Below are positions 9,040-20,469 of a stretch of DNA of 64,000 nucleotides, piece after piece (the first letter of the stretch is position 1; every line of letters starts with the position of its first letter). Made by a program: the position numbers and the translations under genes. The notes below the pieces were generated by a model. That model searched no databases. It was given only the letters and a program-made list of their open reading frames with translations, and was not told where the DNA came from. The stretch is from Saururus chinensis (lineage: Eukaryota; Streptophyta; Magnoliopsida; Piperales; Saururaceae). The stretch spans positions 17,292,501-17,356,500 of the forward strand of contig CP141146.1 of assembly GCA_035235625.1 (NCBI GenBank), given 5' to 3'.

Positions 9040-11060
9040 TCCCCCTCTCTACCCTCTCTCTCTTTACCCTCTTTCTCTACCCTCTCTCTCTCTCCTCTCC
9101 TCTCCTCTCTCTACCCTCTATCTCTTCACCCTCTTTCTCGTCTATTTCTCGTCTCTCTCTCCTCTTTCTGCCTCTCTCTTTTCCATCTCTCTCTCTTCTA
9201 TCTATCCTCTCTCTCTCCTCCCTCTACACTCTCTCTCATCCTCTCCTCTCTCTTTACCCTCTCTCTCTACCCTCTCTCTATCTTCTCTCTCTCCTCTCTC
9301 TCTCATCACACTCTCCTCCCTCTCTTTACACTCTCTCTCTACCCTCTCTGTCTCGTATATCTCTCTCTTCACTCTCTCTTCCCTCTCTCTCTTGACTCTC
9401 TATCTACCCTCTCTCTTCTCTCTCCTCTACCCTCTTTCTCTTCACTCTCTCTCCTCTCTCCCGCGCGTGTCAACGTATGCCCCGGCTCTGAGGACTAGAT
9501 GGGAGAGAGTAGAGGGATTTAATTTAAATTTTTTTTAGATTCTTTAATTACATATTATATTTGAAAAATAATAATATATCAAATAAAATAAATTTATTAC
9601 CGATGCTTAGGATAAAGTGTTGCTACTACCCTAGATAGTTGCGACGCTTATGCCTAAGCGATGCTAATACCTAGGGTAGTAGTCACGCTTTATCCTAAGC
9701 GTCGCTACTAAATTTATTTTATTTATTTTTAAAATATAAGATATAATTAAAAATACACTTATCCCTCTCTCTCCTCTCCCTCTCTCCTCTCTCTCTCCTC
9801 ACCCTCTCTCTTCTCTCTGTACACTCTCTCTTTTCTCTTTTCTCTTTCCTCTCTCTAATCTCTCTTTGCCCTCTCTCTCTTCTCTATCTTATCTTCAGTC
9901 TCTCTCCCTTCTCTATCTTATCTTCAATCTCTCTCTCTACCCTCTCTCTCCTCTTTCCTCTCTCTTCTCTCCTCTTTCTCCTCTCTTCTCTCCTCTCTCT
10001 CTTCTCCTCTCTACACTCTCTCTTATCACACTCTCTCTCCTCTTTTACTCCTCTTGCCTACACGCATCAATGTGAGTCCCAGCTCTGAGGACGAGAGGGG
10101 AGAGAGTAAGGGAATTTATTTTAATTTTTTTGAGATTTTTTAATTATATATAATATTTTAAAAATATTAATATATTAAATAAAAGAAATTTATTAGCGAC
10201 GCAATCGCTACTACCCTAGGTAGTTGCAATGCTTACCATAGTAGCGACACTTTATCCTAAGCGTCGTTACTAAATTTATTTTATTTATTTTTAAAACATA
10301 AGATATAATTAAAAAATACACTTATCCCTCTCTCTAGCATCTCTCTCTCCTCCCTCTCTCCTCTCCTTCTTTCTCTACCTCTCTTCTCTCTCTCTCTCTC
10401 CTCACTCTCACTCTCTACACACTCTCTTCTCTCTCTCCCTGCCCTCTCTCCTCACTCTCTCTCTACACTCTCTCTTCTATCTCTCCTCGCTCTCTCTCCC
10501 CTCTCTTTCCTCTCTTTGTCTCCTCTCCTCTCCTCTCTCTATCAACACACTCTCTCTCCTCCATTATCTTTTTACTCTTTTTTTATATATTATATTTTAA
10601 AATTAATAAGAAATTTTAAATATAATATATTAACGACGCAATTTCACGAGCACTAATATATTTTATTTTATAGTTTTTTATTTTTAAAATATAATAATAA
10701 ATTAATTTCTTCCCCTCTCAACTCTCTCTCATCTTCACTCTCTCTTCTGTCTCCTCTCTCTCTCAACTCTCTCTCATCTTAACTCTCTCTTCTGTCTCCT
10801 CTCTCTCTCCTCTCTTTTCTCTCACACTCTTCTCTCTACCCTCTCTCTCTTCTCTCTTCTCTCTCTAGCTCCTCTTCTCTCTCTTTTCACTCTCTCTCTT
10901 CCTCTCCATTCTCTCTCTTCTTACTCTCCTCTCACCCTCCTCTCTCTTTCTCTCTCTACCCTCTCTCTTCTCTCTCTCCTCCTCACTCTCACTTTCTATC
11001 AGTCACACACACATGCGTAAACTTGAGCCCTATCTATGAGGATGAGTGGGGATAAAGTAT
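9040..11060. repeat. Alternating CT tracts and ~600-bp repeat units
   Basis: CT tracts at about 9,040-9,465, 9,760-10,060, 10,323-10,570 and 10,710-11,000 are separated by a recurring cassette. The cassette holds a GC-rich 'ctgaggacgagagggg'-like stretch (9,487, 10,084 and a decayed form near 11,035), AT-rich DNA, and in the first two units a GTAGCGACGCTTTATCC-type inverted pair. The array is repeated at 36,495-38,060. Confidence 0.7.
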
Positions 11061-11109
11061 GAAAATTTTATTTGTTATTTACTATTTATTTATTATATAT
11101 AAAAATAAA

Positions 11110-11719
11110 TTATATTATATTTGATATGTTTATTTTAAATTTTTTAAATATTTATTTATTTAATAAAATTAATTAATAAAGCTATTAGTGGAAATATTAA
11201 AAGAGTCACTAATAGTTGTATTATTTGCACCGCTTTTAACAAAGCGTCGCTAATAAGCTTAGTATTTTAAAAAAAAATTATTTTATTTGCTATGCTTTCT
11301 TAAAAGCGGTGTTAATAATATAACTTTTACTTAAGCATAGCTATAATTAATACTATTTGCCAAGCTTTTTTAAAAACATCGTTAATAGTTCTAAATTATT
11401 TATTTTTTATCTTAAATTTACAAGTATTAATGACATTTTTGTTAAGTTTCGCTATTATTAAAGCTATTAGTGATGCTTTAAAAAACACATCGCTAATAGT
11501 TATAATTTTGTTTCTTTAAAACAAATAACTTTTACTCATGCTTTTATAATGCATTGCTAATAGCACAACTATTAGCGACGTTTGCTATGAATCGTGGCTA
11601 ATAGTTGTAATATTATAGACGATTTTTATTAAGAGTTGCTAATAGACGTACTATTAGTGACACTTTATAAAAAGTTTCGCTAATAGTTAATTTTTTTACG
11701 ATGCTTTTCTATGGGTCGC
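11110..11719. repeat. Right-arm subterminal motif array of B1
   Basis: Dense inverted pairs of TTAGCGACGCTT-type motifs, equivalent to 38,170-38,780 in element B2. It is interrupted at 11,720 by a solo LTR and resumes at 12,893. Confidence 0.7.
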
Positions 11720-12892
11720 TGATAAGTATAATTTATGCGTTATTTTACCCTTAATTATTCTATTTTCTAGTCTCATTTAAGTGTTAATATAGGTTAAATT
11801 ATTAAATATTAAATTTAATTAGGTTAGAAAAAGCTTCCATGGTGTTTTGAATTAAATTGACTTATTTTGCAGATTCTTCATTGGCGATCGAACGGGGTCA
11901 CTTACCGATCGATCGGTTACACGTGATTTTTAAGAAAATTCAGTTCAAGCGTTCGAACGGGCATGCAGGGCGATCGATCGGCATAACGCGCAGATTCCTT
12001 ATTTCACCCAATTTTGAGTCCTTCTCATATCCAACTCTTTTCTTACGGATCTAATGCCTATATAAAGACTTATTTGGCACGAAATTAAGAGAGAACAAGT
12101 AGATTTTCTGAAGAGAAGAAGGAAGAAGAAGATGGAGAAGAAGCCAAAGCTTTCAATGGAGATTCAAGTGTTTTCTTCTACCATGGAAGGCTAAACTATT
12201 CTTTTACTTAGGAGTTGATGAATCTATAGATAAGTTTCAATTTCTTTTCTTTTTAATTTAGATCTCAGTTGTGAATTATGACAATTGTATGATAAGGATT
12301 TCCTTTTTAATGGAAGAGTTTTTAATGTTTATTCAAATCTATGTTGATTTATTGTCTTGTAGATGATAGATTGATGTGGTTTTGATATTTGCATCAATTC
12401 TAATTTCTGTGATTTAGATGAGATGGTCATACAATAGTTTTAATGTTCAGATAATTAAGGACTTGGATGAGTTATACTAAGATTAGACGGGTCATGCCTA
12501 TAGCTATTTAGTGTAGATGATTCGTGCTATTGTCGAAGATAGTTCATGCCATGGAAATTAATTAATGATTCTTTCTGAAGTAATTCTAGCTTGTAGCTGA
12601 GAATACTTGTTCATATTCACACTAGATTTAGATTAAAAGTTAAGGAATTGTTATGGTTCTATAGTGGATTCGATTTCCTAAGTAAAATCTATCACATTAA
12701 TCTCTTGTTTTTAAACTAGTTGTTTTCTTTTCCTTTACTTAATTAAAGTTTAAGTTGTTTTACTTTTAAATCAGCAAATTCCTTTTTATATTTAGTAATT
12801 ATTCATCCGTCCCTGAGGTTCGACAACCCTTAAATACTCATCCTAGTACAATTACCTTGTACACTTGCAAAGGGTTTAATTATAAACGATCA
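11720..12892 (+). mobile_element. Solo LTR, family 1 (1,173 bp)
   Basis: It begins TGATAAG, ends CGATCA, and is flanked by perfect 5-bp duplications GTCGC (11,715-11,719 and 12,893-12,897). The empty site is visible in the sister element at ~38,775 ('tgggtcgcaagtagtag'). TG...CA ends, 5-bp duplication and an internal TATA box identify an LTR retrotransposon LTR. No internal retrotransposon body is present, so it is a solo LTR. A relative in opposite orientation is at 33,609-35,070. Confidence 0.88.
12058..12067 (+). promoter_or_regulatory. TATA box of solo LTR family 1
   Basis: CCTATATAAAG lies about 340 bp into the LTR. The matching box in the other family member is on the minus strand at 34,433-34,441, so it is a conserved feature of this LTR. 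Confidence 0.55.
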
Positions 12893-12957
12893 GTCGCAAG
12901 TAGTAGTTTTTAGCGACGATATTCATTGCATCGCTAATAGTACATTTTATTGTAGTG

Positions 12958-12970
12958 TTCTACTCTCTCT

Positions 12971-13007
<37 letters not shown>

Positions 13008-13850
13008 ACACTCTCTCTTTCTCTTCACTCACTCTCTCTCTCTCTTTTCACACACACACTCTCTCTCCTAGATTCCGACACCCCCCCCTCCCCTCATGCC
13101 CTACTCTATGGCTTCCTTGCCCGTCGCTCAGCTCTACCGCCGCCCTAGTTCCACTTTTGGTCATCCCCCTACCCTTTCCACTATCGGCCACCCCACCACC
13201 ACCACTTTGGCCCCGGCCTCTATCCCCTCTTGACTGTCGGAAAAGGAGGAGACAGGGGGGAGGCGGGTATTTTTTAAATTTTTTTTTAATTTTAGCGACT
13301 CTTAAACAAATGTTGCCAATATTGTTAAAAATTAATTTTCTTTTTAGTGACGCAAATGAAGAGTCACTAATAATTTTTTAAATAATATTCTATATTAGCT
13401 AAGGTTAGTGTAGCGATGCTTGATTAAATTTTAGGTTTTTTATTTTATTAGCGACGTTTTTTTCTAAAACATCGCTAAAATAATTTTAGCGATAGGTTAA
13501 AAACTTAGCTAATAATGTTTTTATATTTTTTCAAAATATGTTAACATATTAGCAATGTTTTAAAAAGTGTCCCTAATAATATATTATTAGTGATGCTTCG
13601 TGATAAGTGTCGCTAATAATCTATTATTAGCGATGATTTTAAAGCATCGCAAAATAACTACTATTAACGACAAAAAAATAGAGTGTCACTAATATCAATA
13701 CTATTAGTGACGCTTTTATATATGCGTTGATAATAAGCAGTTGCGATGAGACAATTATCGACGATTTTAGCGATGCCTTTTAAGCATCATTAATAGTCAT
13801 TAGTGACGCTTTGGGGACTAAGCAATGCTAATAGTCTTTTTTCTTGTAGT
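12958..13850. repeat. Right arm of element A1
   Basis: A CT tract (12,960-13,065), a cytosine-rich block (13,075-13,260) and a dense array of TTAGCGACGC motif pairs lead up to the A terminal repeat. It is collinear with 38,839-39,721. The cytosine-rich block gives proline-rich frames in both copies but no recognised protein. Confidence 0.65.
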
Positions 13851-13851
13851 G

Positions 13852-14500
13852 AGAATACAAACTTATAAAATTACATATGCTATTTATCAGCTATGATTTA
13901 GAACTGAACAACAATTTTAGAAAGATGATAATTAGCAAATACGTAGACTCTAACTTGGCTTTCACACTTCAAATAAAGTTTTTACTTATGAGTGAATTTA
14001 TTTATGAAAATGCGGCTATTTCTCTCTCCAAATGAAGTAAATTGTGTAGTTCAAGAAATATTTCATAAGCAAACCCAAGTATAGAGCGGAGTGACTTAAA
14101 AATTGGATGTGTTGGAGCACCTATTGAGCTTTATTAAAAGAAATATCCACTCAAAAGAATTTTAAAATATTACTCATCAACTATTTAGAGTAACTACAGT
14201 AGAAGAAAATGTGATGAGCCGATTCAAGTTCAGACTTGCATAGAATACATCTATTGACATTATGAATACCCCGAGCTTGGATCTTGTCTAAAGTGAGTAA
14301 CCAAACATGCAACATTAGCCAATTGATAAATGAATGACATGGAATATAATGTTTGAACCAAACAAGGGATGTCCAATTCAGATTTGGAAGATGTTTAGAA
14401 AGCACCTTGTACGCTGATTTTGATGAGAAGTTCCCTGAAGAACTAGGCTTCCATTTAACTTCATCCTTTTTTCTCAAGAAATTATTAGGTATGCTATAAG
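13852..14500 (-). pseudogene. LINE ORF2 3' part with zf-RVT domain (copy 2)
   Basis: The open part (14,181-14,477) carries the zf-RVT signature: KSAYKVLSKHLP, then VWFKHYIPCHSFINWL, then CILCKSELESAHHIFFYC with the Cys-x2-Cys...His-x4-Cys spacing. Further along the minus strand a degenerate TIYFIWREK corresponds to the usual tail after zf-RVT. This is the C-terminal part of a plant non-LTR retrotransposon polyprotein; the reverse transcriptase and endonuclease are missing. It directly abuts the right end of CACTA element A1. Confidence 0.8.
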
Positions 14501-15645
14501 AAGGAGAAAATTGTACGCAAGATTATTACTTGTTGGACACAAGCAGTAATTTGTGGGGCCATATAAAGAACAACATGTGCGTGTCCAATAGGTATTCGTA
14601 TTGAACAGGATTTTCGTGTAGCCTTTATAGGAACTTGATAATCATTAGTAAATAGTCATGGGTGATGATTTTTATGTAAGACATGTTCCATGAAAAACTT
14701 CACAAGTATATGGGGGGCGCGTAACATCCTATGAATTAGTTTCCTACATACCTTGCTGCCTATGCACCATCCTCAGGAATCAGACCTCTTCCATACTTCA
14801 GTTCGGAAAGGCTTCCCTCGTTGTGGTTTAATACCGACCGTGGTGTTAAACTGTGGGAAACTTTCCTAGTTGGAATTGAGGAAACTCAGTGTTAGAAGTG
14901 ATCATAATTTAGACAATTTTATACTCCTATGAGATGAAGAGTTTGTTTACCCCTTGATTACAGATGCAGTGACAGCTCTTATCTTTCTTGCTGTTTAATT
15001 TAGCTCCCACCACAGATACAACCAAAAGTGATCACCCTAACTTCGTCCCAACCCACCAAAGCTTAATATGAAATACGTATCACCCTAATATCTTTTCCTT
15101 TATCCCTAGAATGTAGTTTCGCATTATTCATAAGTAAATAGTCAAGGGTGATGAATTTATGTAAGACATATTCCGTGAAAAACTTCACCCCGGGATCAGA
15201 CTTCTTTGGTTCTTCCATAATTTAGTGGGGAAAAACTTCCCTCGGTGTGGCTTATTACCGAAGGCGGTGTTCAACTGATGGAAACTTTCCTAGTTGGAGT
15301 TGTTCCCATATTGATCAGGAAGCTCGGTGACAAGTGCTCGTAATTTTGGACAATTTTATACTGCTCTCAACCAAGCAGTTGATGTTGCAGTCATGTGCCC
15401 CTAAGGAGAAGATCTTCTTTAGCCCTTGATTACAGTTGTAGTCACGGCTCTTAGATTTCTTGCTCCAACCGCATATATCATACAACCAGCAGTAATCACC
15501 CTAACTCTTGTCACCTTGATCCTGCATAGGCGTGGAAGGTGAACCAAAAACAGAAGCATGACAATTGATGTGGAAGGTGAACCCAACATCCTCAACTTGT
15601 TAGAATGAAAGTAGTACCGAAAACAAAGAAGAACTTGGAGCAAGA
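14501..15645 (-). repeat. Internally duplicated module of block X, copy 2
   Basis: Collinear with 210-1,320 and 40,230-41,650, with two rounds of the ~400-bp module. It contains more small deletions and insertions than copies 1 and 3, showing that this copy diverged earlier from the other two. Confidence 0.5.
15419..15643 (-). pseudogene. Frameshifted copy of the cysteine-rich ORF (copy 2)
   Basis: A 74-aa frame shares FLVHLPRLCRIKVTRVRVI with the 85-aa frames at 1,033-1,290 and 41,334-41,591. An inserted 'ata tcat' near 15,476 changes the frame in the cysteine region, so the CICGW part is lost. The N-terminal leader is also displaced by an insertion near 15,565. Not a functional equivalent of the other two copies. 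Confidence 0.4.
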
Positions 15646-16063
15646 AGGCCTTGAATGTGTGTTAAACGGGAATTACTGAACTTGCATGCGAATGAATTTC
15701 CGGTGTTTGTCCAAGATTCTTGGGGCTGAAGAAGACTCAGAAAGCTTAATGCCTCTAGATCGCTTTCATCATCAGGAAAATTTTTAACTTTGCATCTAGC
15801 TAGTCTGTGTCAAACATGACTGTATAAGTGCAATAGGATTGTCTAAATTAATGATCTTTTAATTTACTCGAAAAAACAGAAATCCCATGTTGTTGTATGG
15901 CTGGTGCAAGTGCGACGGATGGGAACACCAGACTCCATACGAGAGGTTCGAAGGCCACTTTGGAGGTGTAAGAGGCTAACAGAGATCTGTTAGTTGCCTA
16001 CGTACCCTTCACAGGGATTAGACCTCACGTAGTTCTTACCTCTCCAATACTCAGACACCACTT

Positions 16064-16072
16064 CTTTATATA
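16064..16072 (-). promoter_or_regulatory. TATA-like box, block X copy 2
   Basis: CTTTATATA on the plus strand (TATATAAAG on minus), with 'gttgcctacgtac' at ~15,993-16,005. Same arrangement as at 1,722-1,795. Confidence 0.3.
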
Positions 16073-16099
16073 GACCCTCAGTTGAGTTCACTTGGAAAG

Positions 16100-17060
16100 G
16101 CGGCTGTCTCCAATCCTAGTTCGTGTTCTTCGTTTATTGAGGAAACTCAATTGCAATTAGAAGTGTGGTTATTACGAGTAAGTGGTCAATAACAGTTTCC
16201 TAAACAAGAGGAATTATTATAGTTGTGACAGAACGTGATGGGGTTTCTAGTATTTATGCCAAGCTTAAATTTGATGAGGTTAAGAATTCAAGATATGTTA
16301 AACAAGAGGTATTGAACATCCTTTTTAAGTGTGGCTGACAGCAATATGAACCTTGTTCGGCTCTTCATAGGCACAATGCAGTAATAAGTATAAGGTTTTC
16401 TGAATCATATATGATATATGCTAGAGAGAGAAGAAAATGATACATGAACTGAAATCTGCCATCGGAACAACAATTTAGAATGATAACACAACTAGCAGAA
16501 TTTTAGATTTATATTATTTTTTCTCAATGATATGTGTGGAAAAAAAGTAATATAAAATCTGACTATTTTACATATATTTTTATACAAAAAATTTATTTAA
16601 ATGGTTTGTAGAATAAATTCACATAATATTCGAAAGTCATGTAGCTTAAATTAACTGCATTTTACTATATTCACACAATGTCCACAATGAATTGGATTAA
16701 GAATTATATTTAATTAATTATATAATAGTGTATTATTTGTTTAATGTTATCTAACTAAAATGTTGATTTTTAGTTATAAATTTTTTTTTATACATAATTA
16801 TGTCTAGGCATATCGCAATTTTATAAAAAGATATGGATTGAATTGTTTGTAAAGAAAACTGCTTAAGTTTTAATATTATAAATCGATAAATAATAAATTT
16901 TAAGAGTAATATTCTCTGATTAATTACTTGCACATTTGAAGATTATCCATTGTTTACCTAATGTTGCATTTTTGTTTCTACATTATTGCCGAGCCGATGG
17001 TTTTTCCAAAAAAATGCCAATAAACCCGGACTTACATGATATAAGAAAAGTTTTGGACAA
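16100..17060. other. AT-rich spacer of block X, copy 2
   Basis: Collinear with 1,900-2,870 and 42,150-43,190. No convincing gene. A 60-aa minus frame at 16,751-16,933 is not preserved in the sister copies. Confidence 0.5.
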
Positions 17061-17868
17061 AAATACCCTTGGGTCATGGTTTAAGGTTTTGTATCGTGTA
17101 AACCCTTAACACAGTTGCATTTACTCACAAACAACTTTATAGACTGGCGATTTCAACCATTCGATTAGTGAGAAGCGAATAAATAGTGTGAGTTTCGATT
17201 TCTGACCCATCCCACCAGTGATTTCGCAAAAACTGCAGTCGATTTCAAACATTAGAGCATTGAGATGTGAAAAAACTCTGCAGTGTTCGGTTTTTCTTGT
17301 TTCCGAAAGCCGATTTTAAAATTTTCTACCCCAAAGTGAGTTTCGGTAGTGAAGTGAGGTTCCATCTAAGTGTACATTGACGCAATCCTGATAAAGCAAT
17401 GAACTTTGGCAAAAATAACCAGCCATTCGAGGGGTTACTCCGGTTCAGATTAATTTTGTGGTAAGGCCTTTCTCTAACTCTAAATCATATGTTCATATAC
17501 AAGATTTTTGATATATTGTGTTATTGAACACACAACATAGTTACTACTTTAATCTCCTCAGTTGATTGTCTTGTTATCAAGTATACGATACGTAATATAT
17601 CATGTTATTGATACTACTATAATCGATATAGATGCCCTCCTATCGTGTATGCGTAGCATACATAACATGCTATTAATAACACGATATGAGAAAGGCAACA
17701 TTCAAATGTTGTGTTATCATGTCTGAGAAGACATCATATCGTGTAGCTGATAACATGATATATGCATTTAATGTGAATTTGTATGTTAGTTAAATAATTT
17801 TAATCAATGCAACTCATTGATTTTGGTCACGACCCATTGTTGATAACATATGTATAACTTCTTTTACA
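17061..17868 (+). pseudogene. Leader, first exon candidate and intron candidate of the X gene-like unit, copy 2
   Basis: Collinear with 2,881-3,678. An ATG at 17,399 opens MNFGKNNQPFEG and reaches a donor-like GTG|GTAAGG at 17,460/17,461. One base has been lost relative to copy 1, so joining it to the next segment gives a stop codon. The telo-box is degraded to 'ggtttaaggtttt' at ~17,078. Confidence 0.3.
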
Positions 17869-18072
17869 GACGAAGAGCTACAAGAGTACAGTCAATTGGC
17901 GGAATCAGTGAAGGCATCAGAAGAGAAGAAGATATTCTATGGAATGAGACCGGGTCTCGGAACAAACAGTTTCCCCGCTAGTCTTAGACTATCAAAAGAC
18001 CTTGTTGAATTGATGTCGGGATGCAAGCCAATCTTGGAGGAGACTAGGTTCTACCCAATATATGATTGCTAG
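17869..18072 (+). CDS. Exon-like open segment, 67 codons plus stop (product unknown)
   Basis: Product not recognised. The segment follows an acceptor-like CTTTTACAG and reads DEELQEYSQLAESVKASEEK, then KIFYGMRPGLGTNSFP, then LRLSKDLVELMSGCKP, ending FYPIYDC and TAG. It is unbroken here, whereas copies at 3,680-3,892 and 44,030-44,228 share an 8-base deletion after GLG that shifts the frame. The composition (charged helix, few low-complexity runs) looks like genuine protein sequence. The first base of the frame overlaps the acceptor G, so the exact exon start is uncertain. It may be the last exon of a gene duplicated within block X. Confidence 0.45.
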   Translation, partial: DEELQEYSQLAESVKASEEKKIFYGMRPGLGTNSFPASLRLSKDLVELMSGCKPILEETRFYPIYDC

Positions 18073-18958
18073 CAAATAATTATCTCCATGCCGCTCTTGT
18101 ACATTCTAATAGGTTAGTGTTAGGACGACTCACAAGAAGTTTTTAACATTCAAGGCAAACCGTATGGAGCCATTAATGTGGGACAAAGGGGGTAGTATTA
18201 TTGTCTTGAAATTATTGAAAACAAAGAAGAACTGGGAGCAAGAAGGCCTTCAATATGTTAAATTGCTCTAGTGGTTTCCCAATATTTCCTTGTGAGTAAA
18301 CTTCCCTACGTGATCCAATCAAGAGAAGTGGCATTTCCTTTGAATGTCCATACTATCAATTCTAACAAAGATATACGGATATGGGAGCAAAAAGAATGAC
18401 TATGGGATTGTCCTCTAGTATGATGATTACCAACCGGAAGCAGTAAATGACATTCAATTTTAAAGAGCTGCCATTTATTAGATTGTGAATGAATAAAATC
18501 AATGTTTCATTCCATTTGTTAGCAGTTTCCACAACATGATGTTTAGTTTTGCTTCAGTTTCACATTATTGTCATTGTGAAATAGCATTTGTCTCTGAAAA
18601 AATACTACTTATTGACGTACTTTTTCTTCATTTTTTGCCTAAAGAAAATAAACCCAATATCTTTTCTTCATTCTTTATGACAATATCATTGTCATTTGTT
18701 TGCAAACTTGGAAGAGCTTGAATGTATATTTTTGTTTTTTTATGCTAGTCTATTTAGTTGAGAATTGGAAGTTGATCTTCAAATTGATGTATATGATTCA
18801 ATTGAGTATTTACAAATGCAACTAAGTACTTCCATATGAAGGAAAAGATGTAAGGATCACATAATTGACAAATTTGTTATGTTCTTGTTTTGAACCATGC
18901 ATATGTGTAGTCAATGAATTAAAACTACATGTGTGAAACAAGAAATAGTCTAAAATCC
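18073..18958. other. Spacer of block X, copy 2
   Basis: AT-rich DNA collinear with 3,893-4,770. No convincing gene. A 61-aa frame at 18,536-18,721 is broken in the other copies. Confidence 0.45.
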
Positions 18959-18990
18959 TACACCCTCCATCCTATAGTAATAACTCCATT
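18959..18990. mobile_element. Stowaway MITE left-end remnant
   Basis: TACACCCTCCATCC followed by 'tatagtaataactccattt', the start of the MITE seen at 4,771. Its inner part, together with the left terminal repeat of element A2, has been deleted. The corresponding right end is at about 24,740-24,776. Confidence 0.55.
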
Positions 18991-19570
18991 TAAAGAAAAG
19001 TTATAATAGTCTCATCGCAACTGCTCATTAGTGACACAAATGAAAAAGCATCGCTAATAGTACTACTATTAGTGATGCCTTTTCTTTCGTCGCTAATATT
19101 ATTTTGTTTGTCATGCTTTAAAAAGCATATTACATATCTATCTACAAAGCATCGCTAATATGAAAACATATTTTAAAAGAAATAAAAAAACATTATTAGA
19201 GATGATTTTAAACGTCGCTAAAAGTTTTTTTAGTGATTCTTTAGAAATAACATGGCTAATAAAATAAAAATTCTTATCTATATCTAAGAGCCGCTAATAA
19301 TATATTATTAGTGATGCTTATTATTAGAAAACATTGCTAATAATATATTATTAGTTACACTATAATAACCAACACTAATATAGATTTTTTTAATAAAAAT
19401 TATTAGACAATCTTTCTTTTTTTGAGTCGCTAAAAAGTAAAAATTTATTAGCGATGCTTTTTCAAGCATCTCAAATAATTCTTTTTTTAAATATCCTGCC
19501 TCCCCTCTCGTCTTCTCCACAGACGACAATCGGGAGGGGCGGGGAGGGTGGAGCTAGGTTTTTCTTTTTG

Positions 19571-19575
19571 TGCGT

Positions 19576-19606
<31 letters not shown>

Positions 19607-19611
19607 GGGGG
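19571..19611 (+). repeat. (GT)n followed by a ~23-base poly(G)
   Basis: A run of GT dinucleotides passes directly into an unbroken G run (about 19,589-19,611) inside the GC-rich module. The sister modules lack it. Confidence 0.85.
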
Positions 19612-20469
19612 GTGCAACAAATAGGGGAGAGGGAGAGGGTGAAGGAGATCCGCCAGGCCGGTTGGGCAGAAAGGTGGGCCGATGTGGCGGTAGAGGAACC
19701 AAGGCAGCGGTGGCGCCGGGCGATGGGCGGGGCAGGAGCGAGGGGAGTGAAAAATAGGGGAGAGGATGTCATGCCCCCACGCCCACCTGACCTGAGCTGA
19801 ACCCAGTCTAGGGGCCGGTTGAAGGAATGGGGGCGACTAAATTACATTGCGTAAGACTTTAACCCTTAATTGGGTATTCAACACATACATGAAGGTGCGC
19901 ACCTTTAGTCCTTTGTACAAGAGAAATAAGGTAAAATAAATGACAACAACATCTTTAAAATAAATCCTCAAACTTAACCCACATACATCATATCCTGAGC
20001 CAAAACACACGGCTCGAATAAGAAAATCTTAGACAAGTCTAAAAGCATCATATATACACAAGTCTGAAACATAATCATCCATACAAAGTGTTCTATGATC
20101 ATGATAGCATAAATCAGAAGACAAAATAACATAACCCCGCACATATCCCGATCATTCCTCATATAGGGAATCCTGATTAACTGCATGTCGTACCATGCAG
20201 CCCCAAAACAAAACTCAGATAGATGGGTGACTAGAAACTCAATAAGGTTTGCAATACGGTAACATTAATAAGAAAACAACCACGACACATCAACATGGTA
20301 ATTTAGATTCATATTTCACGTAATATCCCCATTTCTGATTAATTCCCTTATCATACCCCTATTTACCCATAAGTAATTATCCTGCATACAAGTATTTTCT
20401 ACATACTAATTATGGCACGAATAATCACATTATGACATAACATTCATCCTTCATAATAGGTGATTCACA

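Larger units (their letters stand above)
6434..12957. mobile_element. Inner CACTA element B1 (non-autonomous, ~6.5 kb)
   Basis: The left end is CACTACAACAAATAGTACTA; the right end, reverse complemented, is CACTACAATAAAATGTACTA. The terminal repeat therefore differs from that of element A (AAC instead of AAG after CACTAC). Flanking triplets are CTC and TTC, inside CT-rich DNA. Contents in order: subterminal motifs (6,450-6,990), GC-rich tandem repeat, SEC31 fragment, GA tract, a second motif array, CT tracts alternating with ~600-bp repeats, right-arm motifs and a solo LTR. No transposase frame was found. Confidence 0.75.
4849..13851. mobile_element. Outer CACTA element A1 (non-autonomous, ~9.0 kb with nested insertions)
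   Basis: The left end reads CACTATAAGAAAAAGAAG and the right end is the reverse complement of CACTACAAGAAAAAAGACT, matching the 5'-CACTA terminal repeats of En/Spm elements. Subterminal zones (4,870-5,110 and 13,290-13,840) are filled with inverted pairs of TTAGCGAC(G/A)CTT-type motifs, presumed transposase-binding sites. No transposase-like frame remains. The 3-bp flanks do not match (TAA left, AGA right), so the two ends may not derive from one insertion. Element B1 lies inside it. Confidence 0.75.
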
